NCBI RefSeq assembly: GCF_016865365.1
Contig: NZ_AP024469.1
Span: 3,316,501-3,380,500 of the forward strand
From: Geobacter sp. SVR
Lineage (GTDB): Bacteria > Desulfobacterota > Desulfuromonadia > Geobacterales > Pseudopelobacteraceae
Length of the DNA: 64,000 nucleotides
Direction: 5' to 3'
Shown here: positions 1-8,925 of the stretch, in pieces
Layout: each line of letters opens with the position of its first letter
How positions within the stretch are numbered: the stretch's first letter is position 1
Program-made: the position numbers and the translations under genes
The notes under the pieces: generated by a model
Database searches by the model: none
What the model was told of the DNA's origin: nothing
What the model saw: the letters and a program-made list of their open reading frames with translations, nothing else

Positions 1-1
1 C

Positions 2-271
2 GTCCCCTACATCCCGCTCCGCGAGCGGTTCGACCGGTCCGGAGATCCGCCGGAGATCCAGCAGATCGTGGTCACCGAGGTCAACGGCATGATGGTCGGT
101 TTTGTGGTCGATCATGTCATCGGCGAACATCAGACGGTCATCAAGTCGCTGGGCAAGGCATACCGAAGTGCCGAGGGTGTTTCCGGGGCAACAATTCTGG
201 GCGACGGCAGCGTGGCTCTTATTCTCGATACGCAGCACCTTGTCCGGGAAGTGGCCTCCACGCCGCAATAA
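2..271 (+). CDS. cheA: CheA-type chemotaxis kinase, C-terminal fragment
   Basis: Only the last 89 codons lie in the window. The reading frame is open from base 2 and ends at TAA 269-271. The residues (PYIPLRERF, then VVTEVNGMMVGFVVDHVIGE and GATILGDGSVALILD) are typical of the CheW-like regulatory domain (P5) at the C-terminus of CheA, which docks CheW and receptors in signalling arrays. A free-standing CheW could look similar at this end, but the VSGATILGDG and LILD endings are usual for CheA. Two receiver-domain genes follow directly, which fits a chemotaxis-type operon. The upstream part is outside the window. Confidence 0.8.
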   Translation, partial: VPYIPLRERFDRSGDPPEIQQIVVTEVNGMMVGFVVDHVIGEHQTVIKSLGKAYRSAEGVSGATILGDGSVALILDTQHLVREVASTPQ

Positions 272-305
272 CAGGGCCGCTGCCCATATCCGGCAGAGGC
301 ACGGC

Positions 306-842
306 ATGGACCCCACACTGACACAGACGGAACCCTGTTCACCCGCACCCGCCATCCTGGTGGCCGAGGACGACACGGATGTGAGGACGGTGATTTCGAA
401 GATCCTGTCCTATGGGGGCTACCGGGTTATCGAGGCGGAAAACGGCGAAGAAGCCGTGGCGAAATTCATACAGCATAAAGATGCCGTTCGCCTGGTTGTC
501 ATGGACGTGATCATGCCGAAGAAGAACGGCGATGACGCCTATTTGCAGATGCGCCGGCAGGCCCCGGACGTCAGGGTCCTTTTTGTCACCGGTTATCCGG
601 ATCATGTCATCTCCGGACATGCCGTGCCCGGGGACAGGATCAATCTCATGAAAAAGCCGTTTACAACGGATGAGCTGCTGCAGCAGGTCGGGAAGATGCT
701 GCCTGGCGAAGGTCGGGAGGATGATTGCGTATGCAGGAAGAATTATCGGGGAGCGCAGGATGTCAAAAGTGATCATGACAGCGGACGATTCGGCCAGTGT
801 GCGGCAGATGGTGGTCTTTACGCTGAGGCAGAGCGGATATGA
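306..842 (+). CDS. Response regulator receiver protein with a read-through tail
   Basis: A 178-residue protein beginning MDPTLTQ. Residues about 16-135 form a receiver domain: acidic pocket E21/D22/D23, predicted phosphoacceptor D67 in VVMDVIMP, a Thr in FVTGYP and the conserved Lys in MKKPF. No output domain follows. The last 40 or so residues (after KMLPGEGRE) do not resemble a receiver, and the final 83 bases overlap the next cheY-like gene in another frame. This suggests that an original stop codon was lost or that an indel occurred near 710-720. The gene starts 34 bases after the cheA stop and probably shares its transcript. A phosphotransfer role with the upstream kinase is inferred. 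Confidence 0.75.
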   Translation: MDPTLTQTEPCSPAPAILVAEDDTDVRTVISKILSYGGYRVIEAENGEEAVAKFIQHKDAVRLVVMDVIMPKKNGDDAYLQMRRQAPDVRVLFVTGYPDHVISGHAVPGDRINLMKKPFTTDELLQQVGKMLPGEGREDDCVCRKNYRGAQDVKSDHDSGRFGQCAADGGLYAEAERI

Positions 843-1113
843 AGTTATCGAGGCAACAGACGGCAGGGATGCACTGACCAAGCTGGGCAAGCAGAAGGTC
901 GACATGCTGATCACCGACTTGAACATGCCCCATCTGGACGGCATCGGACTCATCAAGGGCGTCCGGTCAGGCGCTCACAACCGCTTCATCCCGATCATCA
1001 TGCTGACCACGGAATCCCAGGAGTCGCGCAAGGCCGCCGGAGCAACGGGATGGATCGTCAAGCCGTTCAAGCCGGAACAGTTGCTGGCGGTTGCGAGGAA
1101 GGTGCTGGGGTAG
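760..1113 (+). CDS. CheY-like single-domain response regulator
   Basis: A 117-residue stand-alone receiver. I chose ATG 760 (MSKVIMTADD) because the domain begins there and a GGGAGCGCAGG purine-rich site lies just upstream; ATGs at 670 and 721 in the same frame add only non-conserved residues. Visible features are acidic residues D9/D10, phosphoacceptor D53 in LITDLNMP, Thr in IMLTTES and Lys in GWIVKPF. Between TTESQES and AAGATGW the loop looks a few residues shorter than in the usual chemotaxis CheY family. It is the last gene before the CRISPR array, whose oldest degenerate repeat starts only 42 bases after its stop. Confidence 0.88.
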   Translation: MSKVIMTADDSASVRQMVVFTLRQSGYEVIEATDGRDALTKLGKQKVDMLITDLNMPHLDGIGLIKGVRSGAHNRFIPIIMLTTESQESRKAAGATGWIVKPFKPEQLLAVARKVLG

Positions 1114-1155
1114 CGGATCGCCGGGTGGTACTCGAAACTTATCAATGTCCGCACG

Positions 1156-4100
1156 GTCTCTATCGCCGCCAGTCCCGGAGACTGACGGATCGACATTCTT
1201 TACAATTTTCATGGGGCTATGACCAGACGTTTCAATCCACGCCAGTCCTGGAGAACTGGCGGATCGCTGCAGAACGCCTGCGGGACGGGCGCTTTACGGT
1301 GTTCCAATCCACGTCAGTCCCGAAGAACTGACGGATCCCGGTGGGGTCGCTCCAGGTTTTGCCCATGACCAGGTTTCAATCCACGTCAGTTCCGGAGAAC
1401 TGACGGATCCGATGCCTGGATGCAGGGCTGGCGCAATCTGAAGGTTTCAATCCACGTCAGTCCCGGAGAACTGACGGATCAAATTGACGATATCTGCCTC
1501 TTCCCGCCGCTTCCTCTCTGGTTTCAATCCACGTCAGTCCCGAAGAACTGACGGATCAATACGCAGTGATGTTCGAGTCCGACCTGAACAAGTTTCAATC
1601 CACGTCAACCCCGAAGAACTGACGGATTTCGATGGGCTACACGATCCACATCCAGGACTACACCGTTTCAATCCACATCAGTTCCGGAGAACTGGCGGAT
1701 CGCCGCTTTACTTTCAGGGCGGCCAATAGTTTCTCGTTTCAATCCACGTCAGTCCCGAAGAACTAACGGATCCGCTGCAGCCGGGGGAGCGTCCGCGGGA
1801 TCTGCCTGTTTCAATCCACGTCAGTTCCGGAGAACTGACGGATCGAACCAGCGACAGGCTCGATGTGATGCCATTCAGGTTTCAATCCACGTCAGTCCCG
1901 GAGAACTGACGAATCGGAAATGGTGATGTCGCTGCTCGGGGCGTTCATGTTTCAATCCACGTCAGTTCCGGAGAACTGAGGGATCCTAACGAAATAGGTA
2001 ACAATTGGGACGTGTCACCGTTTCAATCCACGTCAGTTCCGGAGAACTGACGGATCATCATGGGCACGTATTCCTCGACCGCCACGGTCGTGTTTCAATC
2101 CACGTCAGTTCCGGAGAACTGACGGATCGCGGCATTCTGTGCGGCAGTCTCGGCGGCTGATTTGTTTCAATCCGCGTCAGTTCCGGAGAACTGACGGATC
2201 AGCCGACTGGTAACCCTGCACCGCCACGCCATTGCTGTTTCAATCCACGTCAGTTCCGGAGAACTGACGGATCCGGTGACGATATCCCCCGTGTCGTCGG
2301 TCAGGTTGGTTTCAATCCACGTCAGTCCCGAAGAACTGACGGATCGATCGGGATGCTCTGCGGCATTCTGGCCCATCATCTCGTTTCAATCCACGTCAGT
2401 CCCGAAGAACTGACGGATCGGAGCGCAAGGCCACGATGGACAGCAGGATGGATGTTTCAATCCACGTCAGTCCCGGAGAACTGACGGATCCACAGTCGGT
2501 GTCCCCGTACCTGGACGAAATCGTTTCAATCCACGTCAGTCCCGGAGAACTGACGGATCTTCGTCCAGTCCGAGGCGGCCTTGTACCCGGTCAAGTTTCA
2601 ATCCACGTCAGTCCCGGAGAACTGACGGATCAGTTTCGAGTCAAACCATCAGCACCCGCGTGCTTATAGTTTCAATCCACGTCAGTCCCGGAGAACTGAC
2701 GGATCTCCAGGTCGCAATCCTTCGAGTTGGCCCACAGGCTGTTTCAATCCACGTCAGTCCCGGAGAACTGACGGATCGGTATCTGCTTTATCGCCTTGCC
2801 AGCTTCACAGCAGTTTCAATCCACGTCAGTCCCGGAGAACTGACGGATCGGCTGATGTATAAAGTATTCCATGGCGACACCTCGTTTCAATCCACGTCAG
2901 TCCCGGAGAACTGACGGATCGACCCGAACGCCGAACCGGATGAAACCTATGATGGTGTTTCAATCCACGTCAGTCCCGGAGAACTGACGGATCAGCTTTT
3001 TCCCAATGCTCCTGGTTATGGTCAAGGTTTCAATCCACGTCAGTCCCGGAGAACTGACGGATCAACCTTCCGGTAGATTCTTTCCGGTTGCGTCCATGTT
3101 TCAATCCACGTCAGTCCCGGAGAACTGACGGATCGTTGACGGTGGGTCCGGTCACGCCATTGCCCAGGGCGTTTCAATCCACGTCAGTCCCGGAGAACTG
3201 ACGGATCAAGCTTCCATGCGTTCTTGCGCCGTTAATGGCCGTGTTTCAATCCACGTCAGTCCCGGAGAACTGACGGATCATGTTCGACAAGGTTTTGACT
3301 CACAAAGATCTGGTGTTTCAATCCACGTCAGTCCCGGAGAACTGACGGATCTGCTGTCCTTTGAAATCATAATTCCTGACTCTTTAGTTTCAATCCACGT
3401 CAGTCCCGGAGAACTGACGGATCGCAGTTGCAGGCTGACTGGCAGACGGCCAAGGAGTTTCAATCCACGTCAGTCCCGGAGAACTGACGGATCCAGCACG
3501 GCATGCGCGGTAATTCTCCGCCGAGCAGAGTTTCAATCCACGTCAGTCCCGGAGAACTGACGGATCCTGCTGCCTCGTTGGATCACTTCGACCGAGTAGT
3601 TGTTTCAATCCACGTCAGTCCCGGAGAACTGACGGATCCACCAACCTACTGCTGGATCGTACGAAGAGTCCAGTTTCAATCCACGTCAGTCCCGGAGAAC
3701 TGACGGATCTGGTTCCGCCTCATGATTGAAGATGAGGACCTCATGTTTCAATCCACGTCAGTCCCGGAGAACTGACGGATCACCAACAGCCTCTTGGAGG
3801 ATATGCCCTTCAAGGTTTCAATCCACGTCAGTCCCGGAGAACTGACGGATCGCCTGGAAGCTCTGAAAGCCTTCATAGATTCGTACTGTTTCAATCCACG
3901 CCAGTCCCGGAGAACTGGCGGATCGTTCTACCTTAATCCCTGACGCCTCTTTGATCTCTCGTTTCAATCCACGCCAGTCCCGGAGAACTGGCGGATCAAT
4001 ACATACAGGATTTCGAGGCGGATTCGGTAGTGCAGTTTCAATCCACGCCAGTCCCGGAGAACTGGCGGATCTTTAACCAGGGCCTTGATATCCGGCTTCT

Positions 4101-6963
4101 TGATCAGGTTTCAATCCACGCCAGTCCCGGAGAACTGGCGGATCGGGCGATGGGCTGTTGATGCCGATGCGGCCATAAATGTTTCAATCCACGCCAGTCC
4201 CGGAGAACTGGCGGATCCCGTCGTCATTGACTGATGGCGTCAGCAGGTAAACGTTTCAATCCACGCCAGTCCCGGAGAACTGGCGGATCGAGGCCATGGC
4301 CGTCAAAGTCACCGACATTCTCAAGTTTCAATCCACGCCAGTCCCGGAGAACTGGCGGATCGCGGGCGGTGCGGCAGGAACAGAACGGAATCGAAAGGTT
4401 TCAATCCACGCCAGTCCCGGAGAACTGGCGGATCCCGGCGGTCTGCTCGTTTTCCCTGGCGACCTCTGAGTTTCAATCCACGCCAGTCCCGGAGAACTGG
4501 CGGATCGCACTACAGACTGAATGCACTACTGACATTACATTGGTTTCAATCCACGCCAGTCCCGGAGAACTGGCGGATCTTTACCGTCACAAGGTGTCAA
4601 AATTGCAGATACCAGAGTTTCAATCCACGCCAGTCCCGGAGAACTGGCGGATCAGTCCTCTACGGGCTTTTGTCTGTGGTAGTGATGGCTGGTTTCAATC
4701 CACGCCAGTCCCGGAGAACTGGCGGATCTATATCCTACTCACAAACTGTACTTAATAGTAGACGTTTCAATCCACGCCAGTCCCGGAGAACTGGCGGATC
4801 ACGGGCCGTATTTCTTGTTGTCAACGGTTATAGTGTTTCAATCCACGCCAGTCCCGGAGAACTGGCGGATCTCCGGCAACCATGCTGCTTAACCGGACGC
4901 ACCGGAGAGTTTCAATCCACGCCAGTCCCGGAGAACTGGCGGATCGAGGGGAGGAAGAGAGAAGACCAGTAAGCAATGAAGTTTCAATCCACGCCAGTCC
5001 CGGAGAACTGGCGGATCTTATCTCCCAAAGGTGAACGGGTAGCCCCGGTGTTGTTTCAATCCACGCCAGTCCCGGAGAACTGGCGGATCCGATGTCGCCC
5101 TTGTGATCCGCCACCAGTTCGTCAAGTTTCAATCCACGCCAGTCCCGGAGAACTGGCGGATCCCGAGTACAGCAGAATGCCCATCAGGTACACCGATGTT
5201 TCAATCCACGCCAGTCCCGGAGAACTGGCGGATCGCCGAGTACAGCAGAATGCCCATCAGGTACACCGATGTTTCAATCCACGCCAGTCCCGGAGAACTG
5301 GCGGATCCTTTGACGGTATGACCTTGACCATGATTGTGCTTGTTTCAATCCACGCCAGTCCCGGAGAACTGGCGGATCCGTGGCACAAATCCCCAATGCT
5401 TTGTGTTGATTTGGTTTCAATCCACGCCAGTCCCGGAGAACTGGCGGATCGCCTGACCGCGTGTAAAAATCAGCATATGCTCATTGTTTCAATCCACGCC
5501 AGTCCCGGAGAACTGGCGGATCGCAAAAGGGGAATAGCCCATGAACCGCGATAATTTGTTTCAATCCACGCCAGTCCCGGAGAACTGGCGGATCGGGGAT
5601 CGTATTGAGACAGAACACACCGGAAACCTGTTTCAATCCACGCCAGTCCCGGAGAACTGGCGGATCCAGAGGTGATGCAGGCCCTTGATGAAGGGATAAA
5701 GTTTCAATCCACGCCAGTCCCGGAGAACTGGCGGATCGCCACACTGAAAGATGAATGCGAACGCCTACAAAAAGTTTCAATCCACGCCAGTCCCGGAGAA
5801 CTGGCGGATCATCCCTGAGAAGTGGCAGATGGACGCAGAGAAGAAGTTTCAATCCACGCCAGTCCCGGAGAACTGGCGGATCAACGAGTACACTGTTCTT
5901 TTCGGTTATACTAAGCGTTTCAATCCACGCCAGTCCCGGAGAACTGGCGGATCACTTTGCGGAGCTATGCAGTGTTCAATCATTTCTCGTTTCAATCCAC
6001 GCCAGTCCCGGAGAACTGGCGGATCCCGCCCGTCCTTATCCTCACAGGCCCCAACGTTGTTGCGGTTTCAATCCACGCCAGTCCCGGAGAACTGGCGGAT
6101 CGGCGGGGGGCAGGAGCTATCAACGGCGTTGATCGTGTTTCAATCCACGCCAGTCCCGGAGAACTGGCGGATCGGGGGTAGTTGTCCCCATGCCCTTCGG
6201 CACCGTTGTTTCAATCCACGCCAGTCCCGGAGAACTGGCGGATCGCTTGGCTCCGGGGTAAGCTGTTCACGATTATCGATGTTTCAATCCACGCCAGTCC
6301 CGGAGAACTGGCGGATCATTGCGCCGTATCCTGTGCTACCCCAGGTGGACATGTTTCAATCCACGCCAGTCCCGGAGAACTGGCGGATCGTCATACCCCC
6401 GAGTCGCCCAATACCAGAGATATTTGTTTCAATCCACGCCAGTCCCGGAGAACTGGCGGATCTCCGGTTTCCATCCGCAATGCGGGCAGGCAGGATGTTT
6501 CAATCCACGCCAGTCCCGGAGAACTGGCGGATCCGGTTCCGTGAGTATGGAAGCTCAGTTCCCTGAACTGTTTCAATCCACGCCAGTCCCGGAGAACTGG
6601 CGGATCCCCACCAACTTCTCACCGGAGGATTACCTGGAATATGTTTCAATCCACGCCAGTCCCGGAGAACTGGCGGATCGCAAGTCGTGTCGGCAGTGCT
6701 GCGGGATCCTGGTCGTTTCAATCCACGCCAGTCCCGGAGAACTGGCGGATCGCTGGACGAAGTGAAGCAGATCACCCTGGAGTGGGGTTTCAATCCACGC
6801 CAGTCCCGGAGAACTGGCGGATCGCGATCTGACCACGCGCTTGAATGTGGCTTGGCAGTTTCAATCCACGCCAGTCCCGGAGAACTGGCGGATCATGATC
6901 TCCAGCGTCTGGTCGGGGGGAAGCTGGTTTCAATCCACGCCAGTCCCGGAGAACTGGCGGATC
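1156..6963 (-). CRISPR. Type I-C CRISPR array, 81 repeats and 80 spacers
   Basis: Repeats are 37 bases and on the plus strand begin GTTTCAATCC and end GGATC; spacers are mostly 33-40 bases. Counting every unit gives 81 repeats, from a degenerate one at 1156-1191 to 6927-6963. The minus-strand reading ends ...GGATTGAAAC, the 5' handle typical of type I-C crRNA, so transcription runs from the leader at 6964-7134 toward low coordinates; degenerate units lie at the far end, as expected for the oldest. Repeats 3888-6927 carry C14 and G31; repeats 2454-3815 carry T14 and A31; repeats 1229-2383 mix further variants at positions 19 and 23. The transcribed repeat can form a 9-bp stem (positions 33-25 with 20-12) capped by UCCG. 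Spacers at 5163-5197 and 5235-5270 are near duplicates. Short open frames inside the array are artefacts of repetition. Confidence 0.99.
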
Positions 6964-7134
6964 TGCCCCCTCAAATTAGGGACAGATTACAACATGTTAC
7001 ATATGGAATTTCACGAACCGTCACTTTCGTTGTTTGAGCACGCCGCATGCCATCCCCCCACCTCCTATTTTCCCTAATGATTCCAATCATCGCGAAAGTT
7101 CCGCGTTTTTGAATGAGCACTAGGTTCGCGCGGC
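6964..7134 (-). promoter_or_regulatory. CRISPR leader
   Basis: The 171 bases between the cas2 stop and the first (newest) repeat carry no gene. Read on the minus strand they contain an inverted repeat, CGCGAA at 7130-7125 and TTCGCG at 7096-7091, around GTGCTCATTCAAAAACGCGG. This GCGCGAACC...TTTCGCG arrangement just after cas2 resembles leaders of other type I-C loci (family knowledge, not checked by alignment). The leader-proximal end is AT-richer (7030-6964). I could not pick a convincing -35/-10 pair. Confidence 0.8.
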
Positions 7135-7428
7135 TCATACCACCAACGTTTCTTCATCGAAAAACAACGTCCTGGTAGCACCATATTCCTCGACCCTCTG
7201 CTCTCTCGGTTCGGTCAGGCGATATAGCCGCAGATTGTCCAGTTCCAGCTTGACCTCTTTGAGCAATTTTTTACGCAATTGTTCGTACTTCATCTCATCC
7301 ACTTGGCACTCGAAAACTGATTTCTGCACGCGCTGGCCGAAGTTTTTACAGACTTGCGCCACCCGCCGGAGCCGTTTGCGCCCCTCCCGTGTTTCAGTAT
7401 TGACGTCATAGCAGACAACTACCCACAT
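7135..7428 (-). CDS. cas2: CRISPR-associated endonuclease Cas2
   Basis: A 97-residue Cas2 of the type I-C group, the structural partner of Cas1 in spacer integration. The N-terminus MWVVVCYDVN is the first beta strand, ending in the conserved Asp (D8). RRVAQVCKNFGQRVQKSVFEC is the usual second block (conserved K/R and F residues), and the C-terminal EEYGATR is common in I-C Cas2. The length is normal. It is the last cas gene and lies next to the leader. It starts two bases after the stop of the four-helix-bundle gene, with an AGGA site eight bases upstream of ATG 7428 lying at the end of that insertion. Its natural upstream neighbour is cas1, now about 460 bases away. Confidence 0.97.
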   Translation of the reverse strand: MWVVVCYDVNTETREGRKRLRRVAQVCKNFGQRVQKSVFECQVDEMKYEQLRKKLLKEVKLELDNLRLYRLTEPREQRVEEYGATRTLFFDEETLVV

Positions 7429-7430
7429 GG

Positions 7431-7847
7431 TTAGTGTCCTGAGTTATTGGAGTTGATAGAGTTATTGGAGTTGCTGGAGTTTGAGTGATTGCAGAGATAC
7501 CGGGAAAACGCCATGATCATTTTAGATACCTCGTCGGCCAATCGGTACAAGTCATCGAACTCGGTCGTAGCCAAATACCCCTGATCAAGCGCAACGTAGA
7601 GCGCGGATTGAACTTCCGCTGCTGAACCATGGGCAATTATGAGAAACTGACTGAACTCCCGCTTCGTTTTTCTGGCAAACCCCTCGGCAATGTTGAGCAT
7701 GATGGAGACCGCTGCCCGCCGTATCTGATCGCGCAGGCCGAAATCCCTGGTAAACGAACCAGAATTGCTGATGGAATACACATGCTTCACCAGCATCCGC
7801 GCCTTTTGCCACGCCTGAATATCCTCAAACCGCTCAATCTTAGCCAT
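7431..7847 (-). CDS. Four-helix-bundle protein (23S rRNA intervening-sequence family)
   Basis: A 138-residue protein starting [17 protein letters not shown], with [21 protein letters not shown] and [16 protein letters not shown], the hallmarks of the four-helix-bundle family first found in 23S rRNA intervening sequences. Molecular function is unknown for most members; the related Avd protein binds nucleic acid in diversity-generating retroelements. I chose ATG 7847 because a GGGGGCAG site precedes it. A longer reading to 7889 would only translate flanking repeat DNA. The last 19 residues are low-complexity Asn/Ser, encoded by the opposite flanking repeat. It lies between cas1 and cas2, where no gene is normally found in type I-C loci, and could be a passenger rather than a CRISPR component. 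Confidence 0.85.
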   Translation of the reverse strand: MAKIERFEDIQAWQKARMLVKHVYSISNSGSFTRDFGLRDQIRRAAVSIMLNIAEGFARKTKREFSQFLIIAHGSAAEVQSALYVALDQGYLATTEFDDLYRLADEVSKMIMAFSRYLCNHSNSSNSNNSINSNNSGH

Positions 7848-7888
7848 ATCTGCCCCCAACTCTATGAACTCTCTAACTCTATAACTCA
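7440..7888. repeat. Imperfect inverted GAGTT/AACTC repeats bounding the four-helix-bundle gene
   Basis: On the plus strand 7440-7488 reads TGAGTTATTGGAGTTGATAG and continues with more GAGTT units. On the other side 7858-7888 is built of AACTC units and ends CTCTATAACTCA. The two flanks are imperfect inverted copies: the far ends are TGAGTTAT and ATAACTCA. The right end touches the cas1 stop codon (TAA on the minus strand, 7891-7889), and the left end is 11 bases from the cas2 start. The 449-base unit thus looks like a cassette placed precisely between cas1 and cas2. Mobility is inferred; no transposase is present. Confidence 0.65.
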
Positions 7889-8923
7889 TTAACTATAGAC
7901 GTATGGAATGTATGCTTCCAGGTCCCCCCTCAGATGCCGGGCCAGAAGACGGGCCTGTAGATGGGGTAACAGGCCTATCGGGGTCTTTTCTGAGAGCAGA
8001 GAATGATTTGCCTCTTCCTGCTTGCGTTTCTGGTAGGCTGCCACCACCTCCTTACGCCCCTTTTCGTTCAGGTAGACCGCCCCACCCGGGCGGGGCTCAA
8101 AATGCTCGATTGTTATCTGCTTGCGATTGATGAGCGTGATCGCCAGCCGGTCTGCCAGAAACGCACGAAACTCCTCCATCAGATCCAGCCCCAGCGACGG
8201 CCGGCCCGGTCGGGGCACATGCAGAAACCCCAGTTGAGGATCGAGCCCTACCCCCTCCAGAGCGCTGATGCAGTCGTTCAACAGCAGGGTATAGAGAAAA
8301 GAGATCAATGCATTGACAGGGTCCAGCGGCGGACGGCGATTCCGGCCATTCATGGGAAGCGAATCCCGCTCCGACGGTTTCATCATCAAGGTGAAAACAT
8401 CGAAATATGCGGCGGCCGCCTCACCTTCGAGCCCGCGTATATGGTCGGTATTGCGCGGGGTCTTCAAACGGAAGAGAGCGTCAGCCAGAACATCCGCCGA
8501 CTTGCGCAACCGCCTTTCATCGTCCGGCGATGCAGCTTCGCGAGCACTGCGCATCAGCACATTGCGGGCATTCTTGACCTTGCCGGCCGTCATGGCGGCA
8601 GCAATCGCTATTGTTCGGGCATCATCCCGCACGGCATCATGCTGGGTCTGGCGCAGCAGGATATTGCCGCTGGTCTTGCCGACCATACGGCACTTGAAAC
8701 GGCCGTTGCGGTCGAGAATCACCACGGCCCGCCCGTCATCGGCGCATTTACCCAGGAAAAACGGGCTGATCATGACGTTGCCCATGGTCACTATCGAACC
8801 AAGATGATGCAACGGCATCTGAAGCCTCAGATCTCCCCCCACCTCCACCCGCACGGTTTCGTGGTCCAGCGACAGGTATGCTCCCTGGGTCATGACATAC
8901 AGCGTATTGAGGAGTTGCTTCAT
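7889..8923 (-). CDS. cas1: CRISPR-associated endonuclease Cas1, type I-C
   Basis: A 344-residue Cas1, the metal-dependent integrase of spacer acquisition. Expected active-site residues are present: Glu in [11 protein letters not shown] (about residue 166), His in [10 protein letters not shown] (about 235) and Asp in [11 protein letters not shown] (about 247). I prefer ATG 8923 because AAGGAG lies five bases upstream. The alternative GTG at 8929 gives a GTGA overlap with the cas4 stop but leaves no room for that site. Its stop codon is followed at once by the inverted-repeat cassette carrying the four-helix-bundle gene. Confidence 0.97.
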   Translation of the reverse strand: MKQLLNTLYVMTQGAYLSLDHETVRVEVGGDLRLQMPLHHLGSIVTMGNVMISPFFLGKCADDGRAVVILDRNGRFKCRMVGKTSGNILLRQTQHDAVRDDARTIAIAAAMTAGKVKNARNVLMRSAREAASPDDERRLRKSADVLADALFRLKTPRNTDHIRGLEGEAAAAYFDVFTLMMKPSERDSLPMNGRNRRPPLDPVNALISFLYTLLLNDCISALEGVGLDPQLGFLHVPRPGRPSLGLDLMEEFRAFLADRLAITLINRKQITIEHFEPRPGGAVYLNEKGRKEVVAAYQKRKQEEANHSLLSEKTPIGLLPHLQARLLARHLRGDLEAYIPYVYS

Positions 8924-8925
8924 GA

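Noticed and set aside
1665-1701. Repeat with T14 and G31 as a wobble intermediate
   Set aside because: In the transcribed orientation these give A and C, a mismatch rather than a wobble, so it is better seen as a degenerate repeat.
1156-6963. Self-targeting spacers against genes in this window
   Set aside because: No match was noticed by eye, but a full comparison of 80 spacers needs a computed search; no claim is made.
1229-7037. Many open frames with repeated FQSTPVPENWRI or SIHASPGELAD segments, the longest at 5751-6566
   Set aside because: They are translations of CRISPR repeats and spacers; the peptide repeats every 24 or so codons and there is no ribosome site or family match.
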